64,000 nucleotides of DNA from Dillenia suffruticosa (GCA_033439265.1 JAVTVX010000016.1:12139201-12203200); one strand, 5' to 3'; shown: positions 22,393-35,265, counted from the stretch's first letter. The notes: generated from the sequence alone by a model not told the origin. Made by a program: numbers and translations.

Positions 22393-25344
22393 TGTTAACC
22401 AAAATAAGTTGAATAATGAGAGAATAGTTTGGAGGAAAATAAGTTAAGTGATGATAGACATAGACCTGAAACCCAGACCTAGAGTAGTTAACTTACCTCT
22501 AAGTATTAATTGACTCACTAAGTTTATAAAAACCACTAAATTCAAATAGAATAATAATTTAGTCGACTCGTGAAAGAACATAAGTTAACTCACTAGAGGA
22601 AGACAAAAAAAGTCAGGCATAGGACACTAGGAGAAGTGATCAACCACACCTAATGCCATTGTCAAGCAATCTAAAAAATAACATATATTAAGATAACATT
22701 TGAATATCTCTAAGAAACTCTCTGAATATTCAATTGTGTCAAAATTTTAAAATTGGATGATTGCCCAAGAAATGCCCAAGTAACCTCCTCAAACATCCAT
22801 AATCATTGCGTCATACATGCCACATCTACAAAAGCGGTTGTAGTACGTTAAGTTGACTTATGGAAGTTTGTAAGTCCACTTGATATGGTCCATTGTCAAG
22901 TTGACAGGACCACAAGTTTACTTATCCACTTGAGTAGTCATTCCTTCACTACTAATTGCAACAAACAAAACTATCCAGGCTAAAATAATCACAAATCCTT
23001 TACTACCCCAAGTCATTTGCTCGAGTTAGTTTTCCAAAATAATCACAAATGCCTAGGTGCCCATATTCCCAACAAAATGGCACCAATGCCACCTTATATG
23101 TCATCTTCTTGGTTCAAGCCAATCTAATAAAACTCCAACCAAATGTATCCATGAAAATATTCTTAGAAATTTCACACATTGCTGAGAATAAAATATTGAA
23201 ACTCCCTTAGTGGCACTAAGTTGCCCATGAGCTAAAGAGTGTGACATGCCACAACACAGGAAACATGCTATGGCATAAGCGATAACATGGCATGCTATAG
23301 TAGCGAGTATCGTTACTCAATCTTTCAAGTACCGGTACTCAACACTATTCATATGAGTTATACCAAGCTAGAGCACATGCCATGAGCCACGATATACCAT
23401 TACACAAGCCACGATATGCCATTTCACGAGCCATAGCACAGACCATACCATGCCACGACACAGGCCATGACTTGAGCTATACCATGCCATGACACAAACT
23501 ATAACACATGTCATTGGCACATGTTAGAGCATAGGACAAAAGGCATAAAGCTAGGTTGACCTGCTTTATGTAGCAAGTCGACTTGCACTATCGCTTGAGT
23601 CGACTCACAATCTTACCTAAGTTGACTTACTTAGGACTTACTTTCTTAGAGAATAGAGAAACTAAGCATGCACATGCATCCAAACTGACACCTAAAGGAT
23701 GAGGTATCAATACTCCTATGTTACATTAAGGCTAGTTGACTTTCACATTAGTGGCAGTTAACTCTTACACTGAGAAAGACTCTCAGTCTACTAAGAGAGA
23801 ACTAGGCAACCAAGAGAGGACTAAGCTATGAGCACTTAGCATGATGCACGAGCACTACACAAGCATGGGATGAGCATAACACATGTGTGAAATTAGCTTA
23901 GCATAAGCATTGCATGGGCATGACAATGGCATGGCATTAGCATGGTACTAGCATTGCACACACATAACATAAGATAAACCACATGTCACAAGCCATTGCA
24001 CTAGGCCATGATACTTATGCTCACACTAGGTGAATGGTCAAGTCAACTTGCGGTTTCATCCTAGTCGACTCAGCTCATTATGATTTAGAAATATTCTAAG
24101 TATGGAGGTGGTATACCGATCCATTGATAATTAAAGATCGATACTCCTATGTCTAAAACATGGGCAAGTCTACTACCATAGTGGTAGTAGTTAACTTACA
24201 TATGTGGTACTCAACATAGAAAACTTCACGAGTCTAAGGACATAAGCAATCGTAGAGTATAATGCCACATGGCACATACCTAAAGCATTATGCCACATAC
24301 ACTAAGCCATCTTGCATAGGCACAATTCACATATACTAAAGTAGGTTCAGGTGCCAAGTCGACTCATAAGAATGAAGGAGTTGACTTTCACAAGTCTCAA
24401 GAGATGAGTTAGACTTGCGAGTACCAATCCTCAACACTGTTTAAGTCCAAGACCTGACTTAAGGCATAGACATAGTCGACTTGTATCGATAGAGGCAGTC
24501 GACTCACTTAAGAGCTAAAAGTAAAAATAGCTGAGCATAGTGAAGAGTACTAATCCTTGATGTTTGGAGTACCAAAAAGTTGGAAATATTCATTGAACTA
24601 AGCCAAGAAGAAGTGACTAGGAAGATAGAGGCAGTCGACTTACTCATGAAGCAACGTAGAAAAAATTCAAATTGTAGTTGACTAGAATAAAGACATAATC
24701 GAATATCAAATGAGAAATTGCTAGTTAAAAAAAAACACATGTTTGAGCATTAAATGATGTCCAACGACCTGCAAGGCCATATTCGTTCTTTGACGGCTAG
24801 ATCTTTATTCAAGCTATAAATACAACAACATCTGAAGATCAAATAACTTCTGGAACTTCATTGCAATATTGATTGAGCTCAAAATGTGCATTTCATGTTG
24901 TGTATCTCAAATTCTTAAGTTGTAATTATCTTGAACTCTAAACAATATATCAAAGCTTTAAAGCTCAACCTTGTAATCTTCCTTTCTCTCTGAATCTTGT
25001 AAGGAACCGAGAAGAAAGGGTCTTCTTCATCTGGGTATAGTTGTTTATGTGAGGGAAGGTTAGGGTTTACTAGCACTATGAAAAGCTAGTAGGAAGTGTT
25101 TTGTGACCAATACTTGTAAAGGTGTAATTAGGATATATGAAACCTAGATGTTTATACTATTTGAGAGACAGATAGTGGATTGAAAAATCCAAATGAAATT
25201 TGGGTGTGACCGTACAACGGGAATAATGGAACCACTATAAATAGCCTACGTTGATTCTTCTCCTTCCTCTAGTGTCTTCTCTATGTTTCAAGTCTTAAAT
25301 TCCAAGAAAGCTCTAAAATTGTCAAACCACAAATTCACCCGCTA
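22393..25344 (+). repeat. Copia-type LTR related to element 1, plus orientation, probably solo
   Basis: It begins TGTTAACCAAAATAAGTTGAATAATG, parallel to the TGTTGGCAAAAT..AAGTTTTGATGATG start of element 1. It ends '...caaattcacccgctaggtggttcttaca'. Inside it repeats the element 1 LTR landmarks: 'agagtataatgccacatggcacat', 'aagccatcttgcatag', 'aagtcgactcat', 'ctataaatacaacaac' and 'caatacttgtaaaggt'. No PBS follows 25344 and no pol is attached. Flanking pentamers (TTTGA and AGAAC) do not match, so either the limits are off by some bases or the ends were rearranged. Confidence 0.75.
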
Positions 25345-25469
25345 GGTGGTTCTTACAAGAACTTTAATCTAAGCATCAACCTAAGCCTATGAATATTGTT
25401 ATTCATGTTTTGTCATCTCAAATTGTAGGAGAAAACTAAAGAACGAAATTGAAGAACAAATTTGTAATA

Positions 25470-27420
25470 ACGTACAAGAGGTGAAGAGGTTGTTTTGGTA
25501 CTTTTGAGATTTTTTGGGTTTTATGAAGAAGTTTAAAAGAAAGGGGGAGAGAAGATCAAAACACGAGATATTCATGGTGGTTCTACCTTTCCCGGTGTAT
25601 TTGCACTTCCAGGTACTACCTAAATTTTTTAATCCACTATTTTATTCAAAAGTAGTATAGACAACTAGCTTATACAGGTGCTAATTACATCTTGCAAATA
25701 TTTCTCTCAAAGACTCCCTATAGCTTTCAAAATGTGCTTGCAAACCCTAAAAATGTTTCACTAGATTGCTCACAGATGTTCCAAGAATCTAAAAGTCTTT
25801 AATCTTCTCTTCATTTATTGTATTTAAATCTGTCAGATCAAGATAGCTATTGAGCTTTATTTAATGGTATTTGGATGCTTCATAGGTTGCTATTGAGAGT
25901 AGTTAGATTTTCATTAAATGTACCAACAGTTTTTCTGACTCACAATGAGTTGACTTCTTCTTTCTTCAAGTTTACTGATTTTTGAATTCTTTAGGCTTTT
26001 GGCTAGTGTAGGTGGACTTGATATGTATGGTAAGTCAACTTGTGTTGCATTATGCTTCGATAGTGTCTTAATATTGCTCACGTTAGTCGGCTTGTGCTCT
26101 CCTCAATTAACATATGCTTGATCAGACTTAAGCAATTTTTGCATAATAGCTCATGTGAGTTGACTTGTGCTTTTATCAAGTTGACTTGGACTTCAATCTA
26201 CTTAAGCATATTTTATTTTAAGGTTCATGCAAGTCAAGAATTAAGTGCTTATGGATGGCTTGTATTTTCAAGTTTGTGCAAGCAAGTTGATATCCATTTT
26301 GATAGGTTTATTTAGATTTAATAGTACTTAGACAATTATTTACATGGCAGTTTATGCAAATTGACCTGTGCCTGATAGGTTTATTTAGATTTAATAGTAC
26401 TTAGACAATTATTTACATGGTAATTTATGCAAATTGACTTGTGCCCTTGTTAGGTTGACTTGAACTTCTTTCTACTTAAGTATATTTGATACAAGTCAAC
26501 ATGTGTCTATTTATGGTCGACTTGTGTTTGTACTCTATTTATGTGCATGACAACTCATGTATTGTGCAGGTCGACTTGTGTTTTCTAGTAAGTAATTTTC
26601 ATGCAGTGGCTTTTCATTCTTAAGTTGACTTCTAAGTTATTTTGAGATTTAAACTTTGTGCAAGTCAACTTGCAAAATGTATAAGTTGACTTGTGCTTAG
26701 TAGCACCTGAGTTTCTCACTATGGTGTACATGCACAGGTTGACCGGGTAAATGCCTAGGTCAATTTTATGTTGTGCTTGAAAATATAAGTATAGAGTGCT
26801 CAAGTCAACTTAGTTTGAAGTTTAAGAGTTCTTGAAATATTCTATGTCCAAAATGTATAGGTCAACTAATGATCATACTAGTCGACTTGACCTTAACAAT
26901 TCATGTCCAATTTTGATCATTATATTTTGAAATTTTTTACCATTAGACTATTAAATTTTTTACTTTATCAGTGCTCTTATAGGATAGGTCAACTTATCTC
27001 TGGGCATGTCAACTTGTTCTTAGTTTTAGCCTTAGGTTACTTTTCAGTGTGTTCATTTAGTAGATTTGACACTTTGAGTGAGTCGACTTGTCTAACGTAC
27101 AATCTAAGTTTAGAGTCCACTCTAAATGAGTTGACTTAATTGGTTTACATGTAGTTCAACTTAGTTAACCTACAGTTTTCATATGATAGGTCTATTCCTC
27201 TTGGTAAGTCAATTTGTCTCAGGATTAAGTCAACTTGTTTAGTCATTCTATATTGAACTAAGCTTGGCGGGTTGACTTGTTTTATGTGTAAGTTGACCTA
27301 TTTAGGTTTGTACCCTAGATATGTGACTTTATATATTCCTAAACTTGGTCTAACTTAATCCATATCAACTTTTTATTAATTTATCCTAATTTTGCTCATC
27401 ATCTAGCCTAATTTTGTTCA
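25470..27420 (-). repeat. Copia-type LTR of the same superfamily, minus orientation
   Basis: The block 25575-25715 ('tggtggttctacc...aatccactattttattc...ctaattacatcttgcaaatatt') is the reverse complement of 25090-25260 in the neighbouring LTR, with scattered changes. The right end, 'catcatctagcctaattttgttca' (about 27397-27420), is the reverse complement of the TGTT..CAAAATTAAG...GATGATG LTR start. Between them are about thirty copies of a GTCGACTTG/GTCAACTTG word by eye. The left limit is approximate. With 22393-25344 it forms a large inverted repeat around a short centre. Confidence 0.68.
26301..26446 (-). repeat. 73-bp tandem duplication
   Basis: Copies 26301-26373 and 26374-26446 both start 'gataggtttatttagattta' and end '...tttatgcaaattgac(c/t)tgtgcc', with only a few differences. 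This indicates a recent local duplication inside the LTR. Confidence 0.9.
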
Positions 27421-28059
27421 CTTTTAATCGTTATTGAAACTCATTTCACTCCCACAAAAAGATAACTCACTTTCAACTAAAACTCCTTGTGGACAAAAAG
27501 AGGGAAGATAAATTGGGCAGGATTTAAGTTGATCATGTATGAAAGAAAAAATGAGAGAAGAAAGTGAAACCTACAACTATAAAGTGGGAGAAGAAGGATA
27601 CATTTTGCTACGATTTATGTCTCAAAACACCCTATAAAAACCTTTGAAAACATAGATGAAAGATTGATCTTTAAATACTTTTAATGATATAAGAATCCTT
27701 GAAGAAAACATGGAAAAGGCTAAGAAGTGTCTCCTCAAATAGTTGAAGAACTAGGCTAGAAATTGAATAGAAAGAGTAAAATTTTGAGTCTACAAATTTT
27801 TTCTTCAAATTTGGGAGTTTGATTTTCAAAGAGATAATTGATGGCTTGTGGTTTTACAAATATAAGGTCAAAATGTCAAAGTTAGGGTTTCCATTGTAGG
27901 ATGAGAAATGAAAATATGGCCTGAGGTTTCCAATGGAGAAGAGATCAGGAGACATGACCACAAAGAGACTATTTATGGTGGATGGTCATTGTCATCGGTG
28001 CTAGAAATAAAAAATGATGTCAATGATGGTGATGAGGATTGATGATAATGATGATGTCT
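27421..28059. other. Unassigned stretch upstream of the second copia pol
   Basis: No gag motif or PBS is recognised here, so the second copia element seems truncated on its 5' side at about 28040-28060. It contains imperfect GATGAT repeats near 28000-28055. Confidence 0.4.
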
Positions 28060-28591
28060 AAAGAGATAGATAGAGTGAGGCTACTGTCAATAAGAGCTGA
28101 GACTCCATTGCAATTGATCCACTCTAATATCTGTAGGCATACGAACGAGAAAGCCCGAAATAGATCTGTGTACTTTATTATATTCATGGACCAATACATG
28201 CATTATGGTTACATCTATCTAATCTTGCACAAAGGTAAGGCATTGGAATGTTTCAGGAGGCTTATTAGTGAAATTGAAAATCAGTTAGAATTGAGAGTGA
28301 AAACTCTTAAAACTGATCAAGGGTACGAGTATTTGTCTAAATAACTCAAAAAGTTCTGTTTCAAGAAGGGCATTACGAGATAGTTGACCATTTCTACTAC
28401 CTCTTAGTAGAATAAAGTAGCCAAAAGAGGAATAGAATTTTGTTGAAGATGGTGAGCTCTATGATAGCGTAGGCCAATTTACCCATCTCCTATTGGGCAG
28501 ATACTTTATTGACTATTGTCTATATCCTCAACTGTATCCCATCAAAATCCATAATCTGTACCTCATATGAGTTTTGGATGGGGACGCAGTC
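28060..28591 (+). pseudogene. Copia element 2 pol: integrase part, 5'-truncated and interrupted
   Basis: The translation gives the integrase core of a plant copia element: PLQLIHSNICRH, YFIIFMDQYMHYGYIYL, ENQLELRVKTLKTDQGYEYL (the second Asp is in TDQGYEYL, about 28310-28335), then after stops a degraded TPQ.N.V.ERRNRTL-like stretch, and YILNCIPSKSI..TSYEFWMG. It is cut at 28591 by the solo LTR. The frame continues at 31312 with NLSHLRL-stop-GCATYIHD. This is a different copia lineage from element 1, with no close match to its integrase beyond family motifs. Confidence 0.88.
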
Positions 28592-31306
28592 TGTAACACC
28601 GACTCTCGGTGTATTTTATAGTGAATTCCATTTTATATATATATATGATGTTTCTATTACTACGTTCATGAATTTTCACAAAAAAAAATGATATTTGACG
28701 GTAAAATACAAATCGGATCAATTTTGACTCAAAGAGATTCAAAATCTTAATTTCACATTAAATAAATTTAATTAGGTCTAATATAAAATTTTTGACCAAA
28801 TGTGTAATTATGAAAATTTTAGGGGTCAAATTAGAATTTTTATAAGTCAAAGGACTTGTTAGCAATTAACAAAACTTAAATGAAATGTGACAAGTGTATT
28901 CTTGTATTGAACAAGTGTTATAGTGAGGAGGACAAGTGTTGGCTAAATGGAGATGAGAAAGGCCAGGTGGGCCAATGAAAACACATGCACAGGAAAAAAA
29001 AAACCAATCAAAACACATGCAATAGTCAAAATGATCCTATAGTTAGATTAATTGGAGATTTGATCCTAGGGTGGTGAGTTATTAACACAATAATAAAAGA
29101 AGAATGCCTTAGAATGCTTGTTCATTCTTCCCAAATTCGTGAGAACAAGGAGACAAGCAAGAGAGGAAGACAAAGAAAGTGAGGTAACAAATTTTATCCT
29201 GTCCTACTTTAAATTTTATTTCTGTCCATGACTTCATCTCTATTTTAAGGCATCATAGAGCCAGAATTTGAAAATGTGATAGCTATATGAATTGTAGATC
29301 CAAGTCTTATCTTTCCAAAGAGGTAAGAATCACCAAATTCGGATGCCTGTGCCAAAAGTTATGGTACTTTTCCTAATACTCGACATAGAAGCGTCATGTT
29401 TCGAACCTTGACAGTAGTGAGTACAAACGCCCCTCTCCAGTCTTAGTTTGAAGAAACACACATGAAAGTTATAGATATATGCCTTGTCTATAACATATAA
29501 AACTTTCAGCCATTTCGCATGAGGAAACTGAAAGTTATACAACTTTCAGCCAGTCTTAGTTTGAAGAAACACACATGAATTCTGTTCAACCCCTTCAAAA
29601 CATATTTGGATAAAACACAAAGCACGAAAGTTGTATATCTACATCCTAGCTATAACATGTTAAAATTTCATTAGACTTTGGTGAGTAGGATGAAAGTTAT
29701 AGCTTCTGTAAAAAAACTGGGAAGAATCTGAAACTTAAATATGGCTGTAACAAAATGAGACTTACTGGGAATTCTGTGATTTGAATCTGAGGAAGTGTGC
29801 AAAATGAAAGTTATAGTGCTATCCCTTAGCGTTAAAATGAGATAAGAATCATCTGATTTGGATTGGTATAGCCAAAGTTATAGTCTGTTTTCCATGATTG
29901 CGCAGGTTAAAAATCTGTAAACTCTTTGTCTCCCTAAGAGTTATTTGAGTTGAGCGGAGGGGACACTTGATTTACGCCTTGTGGAAATATTGGGGAGTGC
30001 GTTATCCTCCCCTAATAGTGAGTGGGTCTTGACATCTACTTTTAATTGATACCATGTTTTAAAAAGCTTTCAAATGCATGATTTAAAATGGTATGATTGA
30101 CTTATTCTCCTGGATTTATGAAAATATTTTGTGATATATGGAGTGTCCCAACTTGTTTATATCGATATGTATCCATGATTTTGATACTTCATGATTGTGC
30201 CACACTTTGATATATCCACATGATTTTATGCTTCCATTGCATATTGGCACATGCTTTTGACATGATAGGGCTTGATGATTTGGCTTGAGATATGTGATTT
30301 GGGCAGGATGCCCCTGTGGATACTGTAATGATAATGATATGCTTTCTATGGCATTCCATAGCTATGAAGGACATTTGGTAGAGGCACCTGTTGTGCCCGG
30401 ATATGCCTCTGTAGGGGGTATCCGCCAGATTGTCATACATATTGTATGGACAGTCGTCGGTTGAACCACTCGGGGGAGGACCTTGGTAGGTCTAGCACCG
30501 GCAGGTTTCCATACACGCTTGATCCTTGATACGTGTACGATATATATATACAGGCTAATTAGAGTAGTTTGTGGCCAACGTTAGGGTAGAGAGCCTTATT
30601 TTATTACTTGCACTGTGAAAACCCCCAACGTTGCCCGTCCTTGGCCATGGTTGGCCCTTGTCGGGATATTTTCGGCCGGCTCTACATGATATAACGGACA
30701 TACATACTGAATGCATATTTGATTTGATACGTATGCCGTGAATGATTTATTGAGATGTCATAATATTTTTTTGACATACTATGGATTTATTGGGATAATT
30801 TTGGCACTCCTAATTCACCCAAAAATTAATTGTAGCATGTCATCCCCCTGACTTGCTGAGTACCAATCCCACTCTCTACGGTACTCACCCCTCACATTTC
30901 CCTCCTATAGGGGCAGACTCGGACGGAGAGATTTGTATGCATTGTTGTATTGGATATTTTTTGGAGACTACTAGGCCGGGGTATGACTACCCGCTCTTCC
31001 GCTATATATTGAGGTTATTCTTTTATCTTGAGGAAGTTAGGATGATCATTGTATTTGTTTAAATTGGGACGACTGTATTTATAATTCTTCTGGTCTGTAT
31101 AAGGTTAACTCTCACTCGTTTTAATTTACATTGAGGCATACATGTATTATTTTTATCACTTAGGGATCTCTGTGATTTGGAAACTTGGATTACGTGAATG
31201 TTGATAGCCTTATGGTGCTTCGATGTGCGAGACGTGGTGCTCGTGCATCTGGGTGCCACGGCGGGCTGGTTGCATGCCTGGCTCGGGAGTGGGTCGGGGC
31301 ATGACA
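28592..31306 (+). repeat. Solo LTR, Ty3/gypsy type (about 2.7 kb), plus strand, inserted in copia pol
   Basis: The 2715-bp unit starts TGTAACACCGACTCTCGG and ends GGTCGGGGCATGACA. Flanks CAGTC (28587-28591) and CAATC (31307-31311) are a 5-bp duplication with one mismatch. The interrupted copia integrase reads from one flank into the other, which independently confirms the boundaries. It is related to the opposite-strand solo LTR at 19343-22045. The stretch near 30850-30930 ('ctgagtaccaatcccactctctacggtactcacccc') is typical of the 3' part of such LTRs. No internal element genes are present. Confidence 0.9.
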
Positions 31307-31311
31307 CAATC

Positions 31312-33050
31312 TAACCTTAGCCACTTAAGACTATAGGGTTGTGCCACATATATTCATGATTCCTTACATCCACACGGCAAGTTAGACCCACGAGAAAAAA
31401 ATTGCATCTTTATAAGATATTCAAAACACTCCATTAGGCATGTGTTCTTATGCGAGCATATGGACAGTATTGTCACTGAGATTGAGTCTCATGATACTAT
31501 ATTCTTTAAGTATGATTTTTCTAAAAGAGTTGAAATCGATCGAGATTTTACATTCTATGAGATGGATGAGCCTAATAGCTCAATTAAGCCTAGTGGTAAG
31601 ATCTAAGAATTCATTACGGATCTTGGTTCTAGTGGAAGTGGTCCATCTAGAGGTAAAAATGTTCTCCCTCCTCGTAGTAGTAGTCGAGGACATGTATCTA
31701 AATGTTGTTTCCCAATTAAGGATGAGACCCTCATTATGACTTCTAAGAATGATAAGGAGCCCAAAATAGTCAAAAGGATCATTGCTTAAAGGCGATGGAT
31801 AAAGAGATGGAGTCAATGAAAACCAATGGGGTCTAAGATCTAGTTGATTTGCCTGAGTCTAGCAAGGCCATTAGGAACAAGTGGATTCCCAAAGTCATGA
31901 GAAAAGCTGACAGATCGGTAGAGAGGTATAAGTCCTATCTAGTAGTCCAGGGTTATAATTAGACTAAGAGCGTGGATTACAAGGAGACTTTCTCCCTAGT
32001 AGTCAAATTTACCTCATTCCACTTACTTTAAGTGATTGTTATGGACATAGATTTAGAGTTACACCAAATGGATGTTAAGATTGACTTCTTGAACAAAAGT
32101 GTGGATTAGGAGATCTATATGGAGCAGCTATCTAACTTTGTTCTTAAAGGCTAGGAGGACAAGGTTTATTGACTTCAAAAGTTGATATACAGCCTTAAGC
32201 AATCATCCAGGCAGTGGTACCTAAGATTTCATGAGGAGGTAATATTTGATGACCATTAAAATGTAGTTATCATCGAGTTTTGATGTGAAGGACATGAGTG
32301 AGGCTCAGATCATTCTCAAAGTTAAGATTCAGAACGATCGCTCTAGACGGGTGTTGGCTCTACTAGAGTCCTATATTAGGAAAATTCTCGAATGTTTTGG
32401 CATAAGCAACTACAATCTCATAGATACTCTCATCGCTAAAGTTGAAGACCTGAATCTTGACATTTTTCCTAAAACTCAAAAAGAAATAAAGAAAATGAGT
32501 ATAAACCCTTATGCCAATGAGCTAGTCTGATATATGCAATGTTGTGTACATGATCAAACATTTATTTTGTAGTCAGTTAGCTAAATAGGTATCAATCGAA
32601 TCCTAGAAGAAGTTACTAGAGAGTAGTGAAAACGATTCTAAGATACCTCAAAGGAATTGCAAACCTCTCATTGCTCAATAATGGTACATATCTTCGAGCA
32701 ACAAGAAACAAACTTGTGTATCTCTATTTATGATGGAGGCTGAGTTTATGGCATGCTCAGCAGCAATTCAAGAGAGTGTTTGGTTCTAGAAATTTTGGAT
32801 GATTTATGGGTTATGGCAAATAGTAGGAAACCAATGATGATTTACTATGATAAATAAGCCACTATTGTCTGTACTAGAGACTTTAAGTATCACAGTAATA
32901 CCAAACACATTGATACCATATACTATTTTGTGAAAGACGTCAACGGGAAGGATGAAATAATGATCAAATACATTTCCACACACAGTATGATGACTAATCC
33001 CTTCACTAAACCCATTACGAGATTGTAGGACATAGAGAATCATTAGATTT
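31312..33050 (+). pseudogene. Copia element 2 pol: end of integrase, reverse transcriptase and RNase H, degenerate
   Basis: It picks up the integrase C-terminus (GCATYIHD, CIFIRYSKHS, VTEIESHDTIFF, EIDRDFTFYEMDE). RT follows from about 31790: SKAIRNKWIPKVMRK, VDYKETFSLVVKF, MDIDLELHQMDVKIDFLN, IYSLKQSSRQWYLRFHEEV, then DMSEAQIILKVKIQNDRS. The stretch that should hold the YVDD box, about 32235-32285, is deleted or scrambled. RNase H remnants are KKQTCVSLFMMEAEFMACS (about 32706-32762) and YHSNTKHIDTIYYFVKD. There are many stops, so it is inactive. Confidence 0.9.
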
Positions 33051-34341
33051 CAATGTATTTTAACATTTCTTCTATGTACTATATTGATGTTTTGATACTT
33101 ATTGTTATATATGACATACGTGCATTATTCAATTACTTATTTATTACACTTATTTGTTGTCATATATTTTGTGATGTGATAAAATATGTCAAACAGGTGA
33201 GACCGACTCTCTTATATAAATGACCATCTCCAACTCTGAGTGAACGGAGATAAGACGGTTTCTAAACATAAAAGACTTTGAGAGTAGCCTTGCTAAAATA
33301 TAACTAGCCTTGATATGTGTTCAGGATGATGTCATCTGCGATATGACTGACATGGATATACCCACAATCCATATTGATTGTAAGTAGATAGATTTAAGAT
33401 ATCAGTATCAACTGCGGTTAGTAATATCATCTTTGAGGTACTTTTTATGAGATCTCTGGATAAAATCTTATGTGTAGACTGAATTCTGTACCTACATAAT
33501 ATTAGAGAAATTTGATATATGCTCTTTTAAGAGATGGGGAATAACACAGTGATACACATTTCATACCACGTGTGATAAATCGAACATAGGATGTGGGAGT
33601 TATTATCTGAGACGATAATGTGATCTTGATCCCCGTACCCACTGTGTGAGACTCGAGATCTATTGGATGGGTCTACCTATACCCATATTACTCTTGGCTA
33701 TTTCTTGAAGTCTTGGTTTATACTCTGCTTACCAATGGCCTGAAAGATAATGAGATCTGCAAAACAGGCCTAGAAAAGCAATTAAATTGAGATGGATAGT
33801 TTCTAATAAGGAAAACGAAGGCCAAGCAACATTATATTGTTATATTATATTCATCGGGTCGACCTGTTATATTTATCCATATTGGAATTGAAAACATAAT
33901 AGTGAATACACAGTCGATTAATGATTAAAAAACACTTTTGATGAGAAAAGTGGCTTGATAGATGTAATGCATTGAATCTGGGGTACAATGACTTCTTTTT
34001 ATACTAATAGTAGCTCATTTATTATCCTAATAGGTGTATTGAAAAGTCTTTGTTTGTAAGTGTACTCACTAATCATACAATACTCAATCCTGTATAAAAG
34101 TCCAATAGAGTAATGTGAAAGGTCATAAGAGTTGTATCTTATGACGGACGTAAAATAACATCATGTGCAAGTGCGAAATGTTTGTAAAATATGCCCATCA
34201 AGGTTTTTACCACGAGTTAAAATTTAAATTAAAAAAGGTAATGGGCGGTGGTTAACCCATGATCTCTTAACCTCCCACGTATCTCTCCTTTTTCTAAGTA
34301 CTTAGCACGTGAGTTAATTTTTTGGATTTTTGAGTTTAGAA
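33051..34341 (+). repeat. Probable 3' LTR of copia element 2, left part
   Basis: The sequence lies directly 3' of the pol tail and begins near 'tgtattttaac' (about 33052), a plausible LTR start. No partner 5' LTR is present to prove its limits. Its continuation appears after the CACTA element at 57942 with a GAA duplication, so the transposon landed inside it. Assignment as LTR rests on position and style only. Confidence 0.5.
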
Positions 34342-34351
34342 CACTACAAAA
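34342..34351 (+). repeat. Left terminal inverted repeat of the CACTA element
   Basis: CACTACAAAA, inverted relative to TTTTGTAGTG at 57929-57938. The match stops after 10 bases (next ACAAG against TTAAA). Confidence 0.95.
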
Positions 34352-34920
34352 CAAGTGAGTTTTGTTGACGAACTAAAACCGTCTCCTAAATATACAAAAA
34401 CCATTGGCAAAACCTTCTCCAATGGATAGGGATTTAGTCGGTAATACACCAATCGAGATAGGTGTATTCTGATACTTTTCATGACCGTTGGAGTATGTCA
34501 TATATTTATAGTGACGGTTAGAACTGTTGGTACATTTAGTATTTTATCATCGGTTTAAAATGTGTTGAGAAAACTTACTATTTTTATTATCGGTTGCCAT
34601 ATTAGTACCTATGTCAGTTATGTTACTGCTAGACATATATCATACCGTTTGGAAATGTTATTACTTCAGTTGTATAAATGTTAAGAAATATTGTGATTTA
34701 TGGACGGTGTTAAGAAATATTAGTACTTTATTGTCACTATAGTTGCTACTATCATCACTTACTACTCACTTACTAGTTACTTGCTTCTTGGTTACTACTA
34801 TCATCACTTACCAGTTACTTACTTTTTGATTACTACTATCGTCACTTACTAGTCACTTACCAGTTACTTACTATTCACTATAGTTGGTTACTATACATAT
34901 CTTCTTATGTGAGTAAATGT
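34352..34920 (+). repeat. Left subterminal region with short repeated motifs
   Basis: Words of the GACGGTT/AACCGTC type recur in both orientations: AACCGTC at 34377, GACCGTTG at 34483, TGACGGTTA at 34512, with further variants to about 34710. From about 34740 to 34900 a short tandem array of 'ttactactatcatcacttac(t/c)agttactta' follows. Subterminal repeats of this kind are the usual transposase-binding regions of CACTA elements; binding here is inferred. Confidence 0.7.
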
Positions 34921-35265
34921 TATAAGTTTTGTGGATGGTTAGCACAAATATAAGGAAATATAAGTAAAAACTTGAAAATAAAGAAAATAGTAAAATATTA
35001 TAATATTGAAAATGATTGATACAATAGGATAAAAAACAAAAAGATTACATATCCCACACCCACAATCCATATATCTTCTTCTGAGAGATGCTTCACTTCA
35101 ATTATCCAAAGATTATTGGCAAAGTCCACCTTCATTCAATCTATTCATTCATAAAAAGAAGTAGAGTCAGATGAATATAATATAATGTATAAAAATTGTT
35201 ATAAATAAAAATATTACTATGTTAAAAATAAAATAAAAATAAGTAGTAAAATAAATATTACCTTT

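Noticed and set aside
22388-25349. Target-site duplication for the LTR at 22393-25344
   Set aside because: The flanking pentamers TTTGA and AGAAC do not match, so no duplication is claimed.
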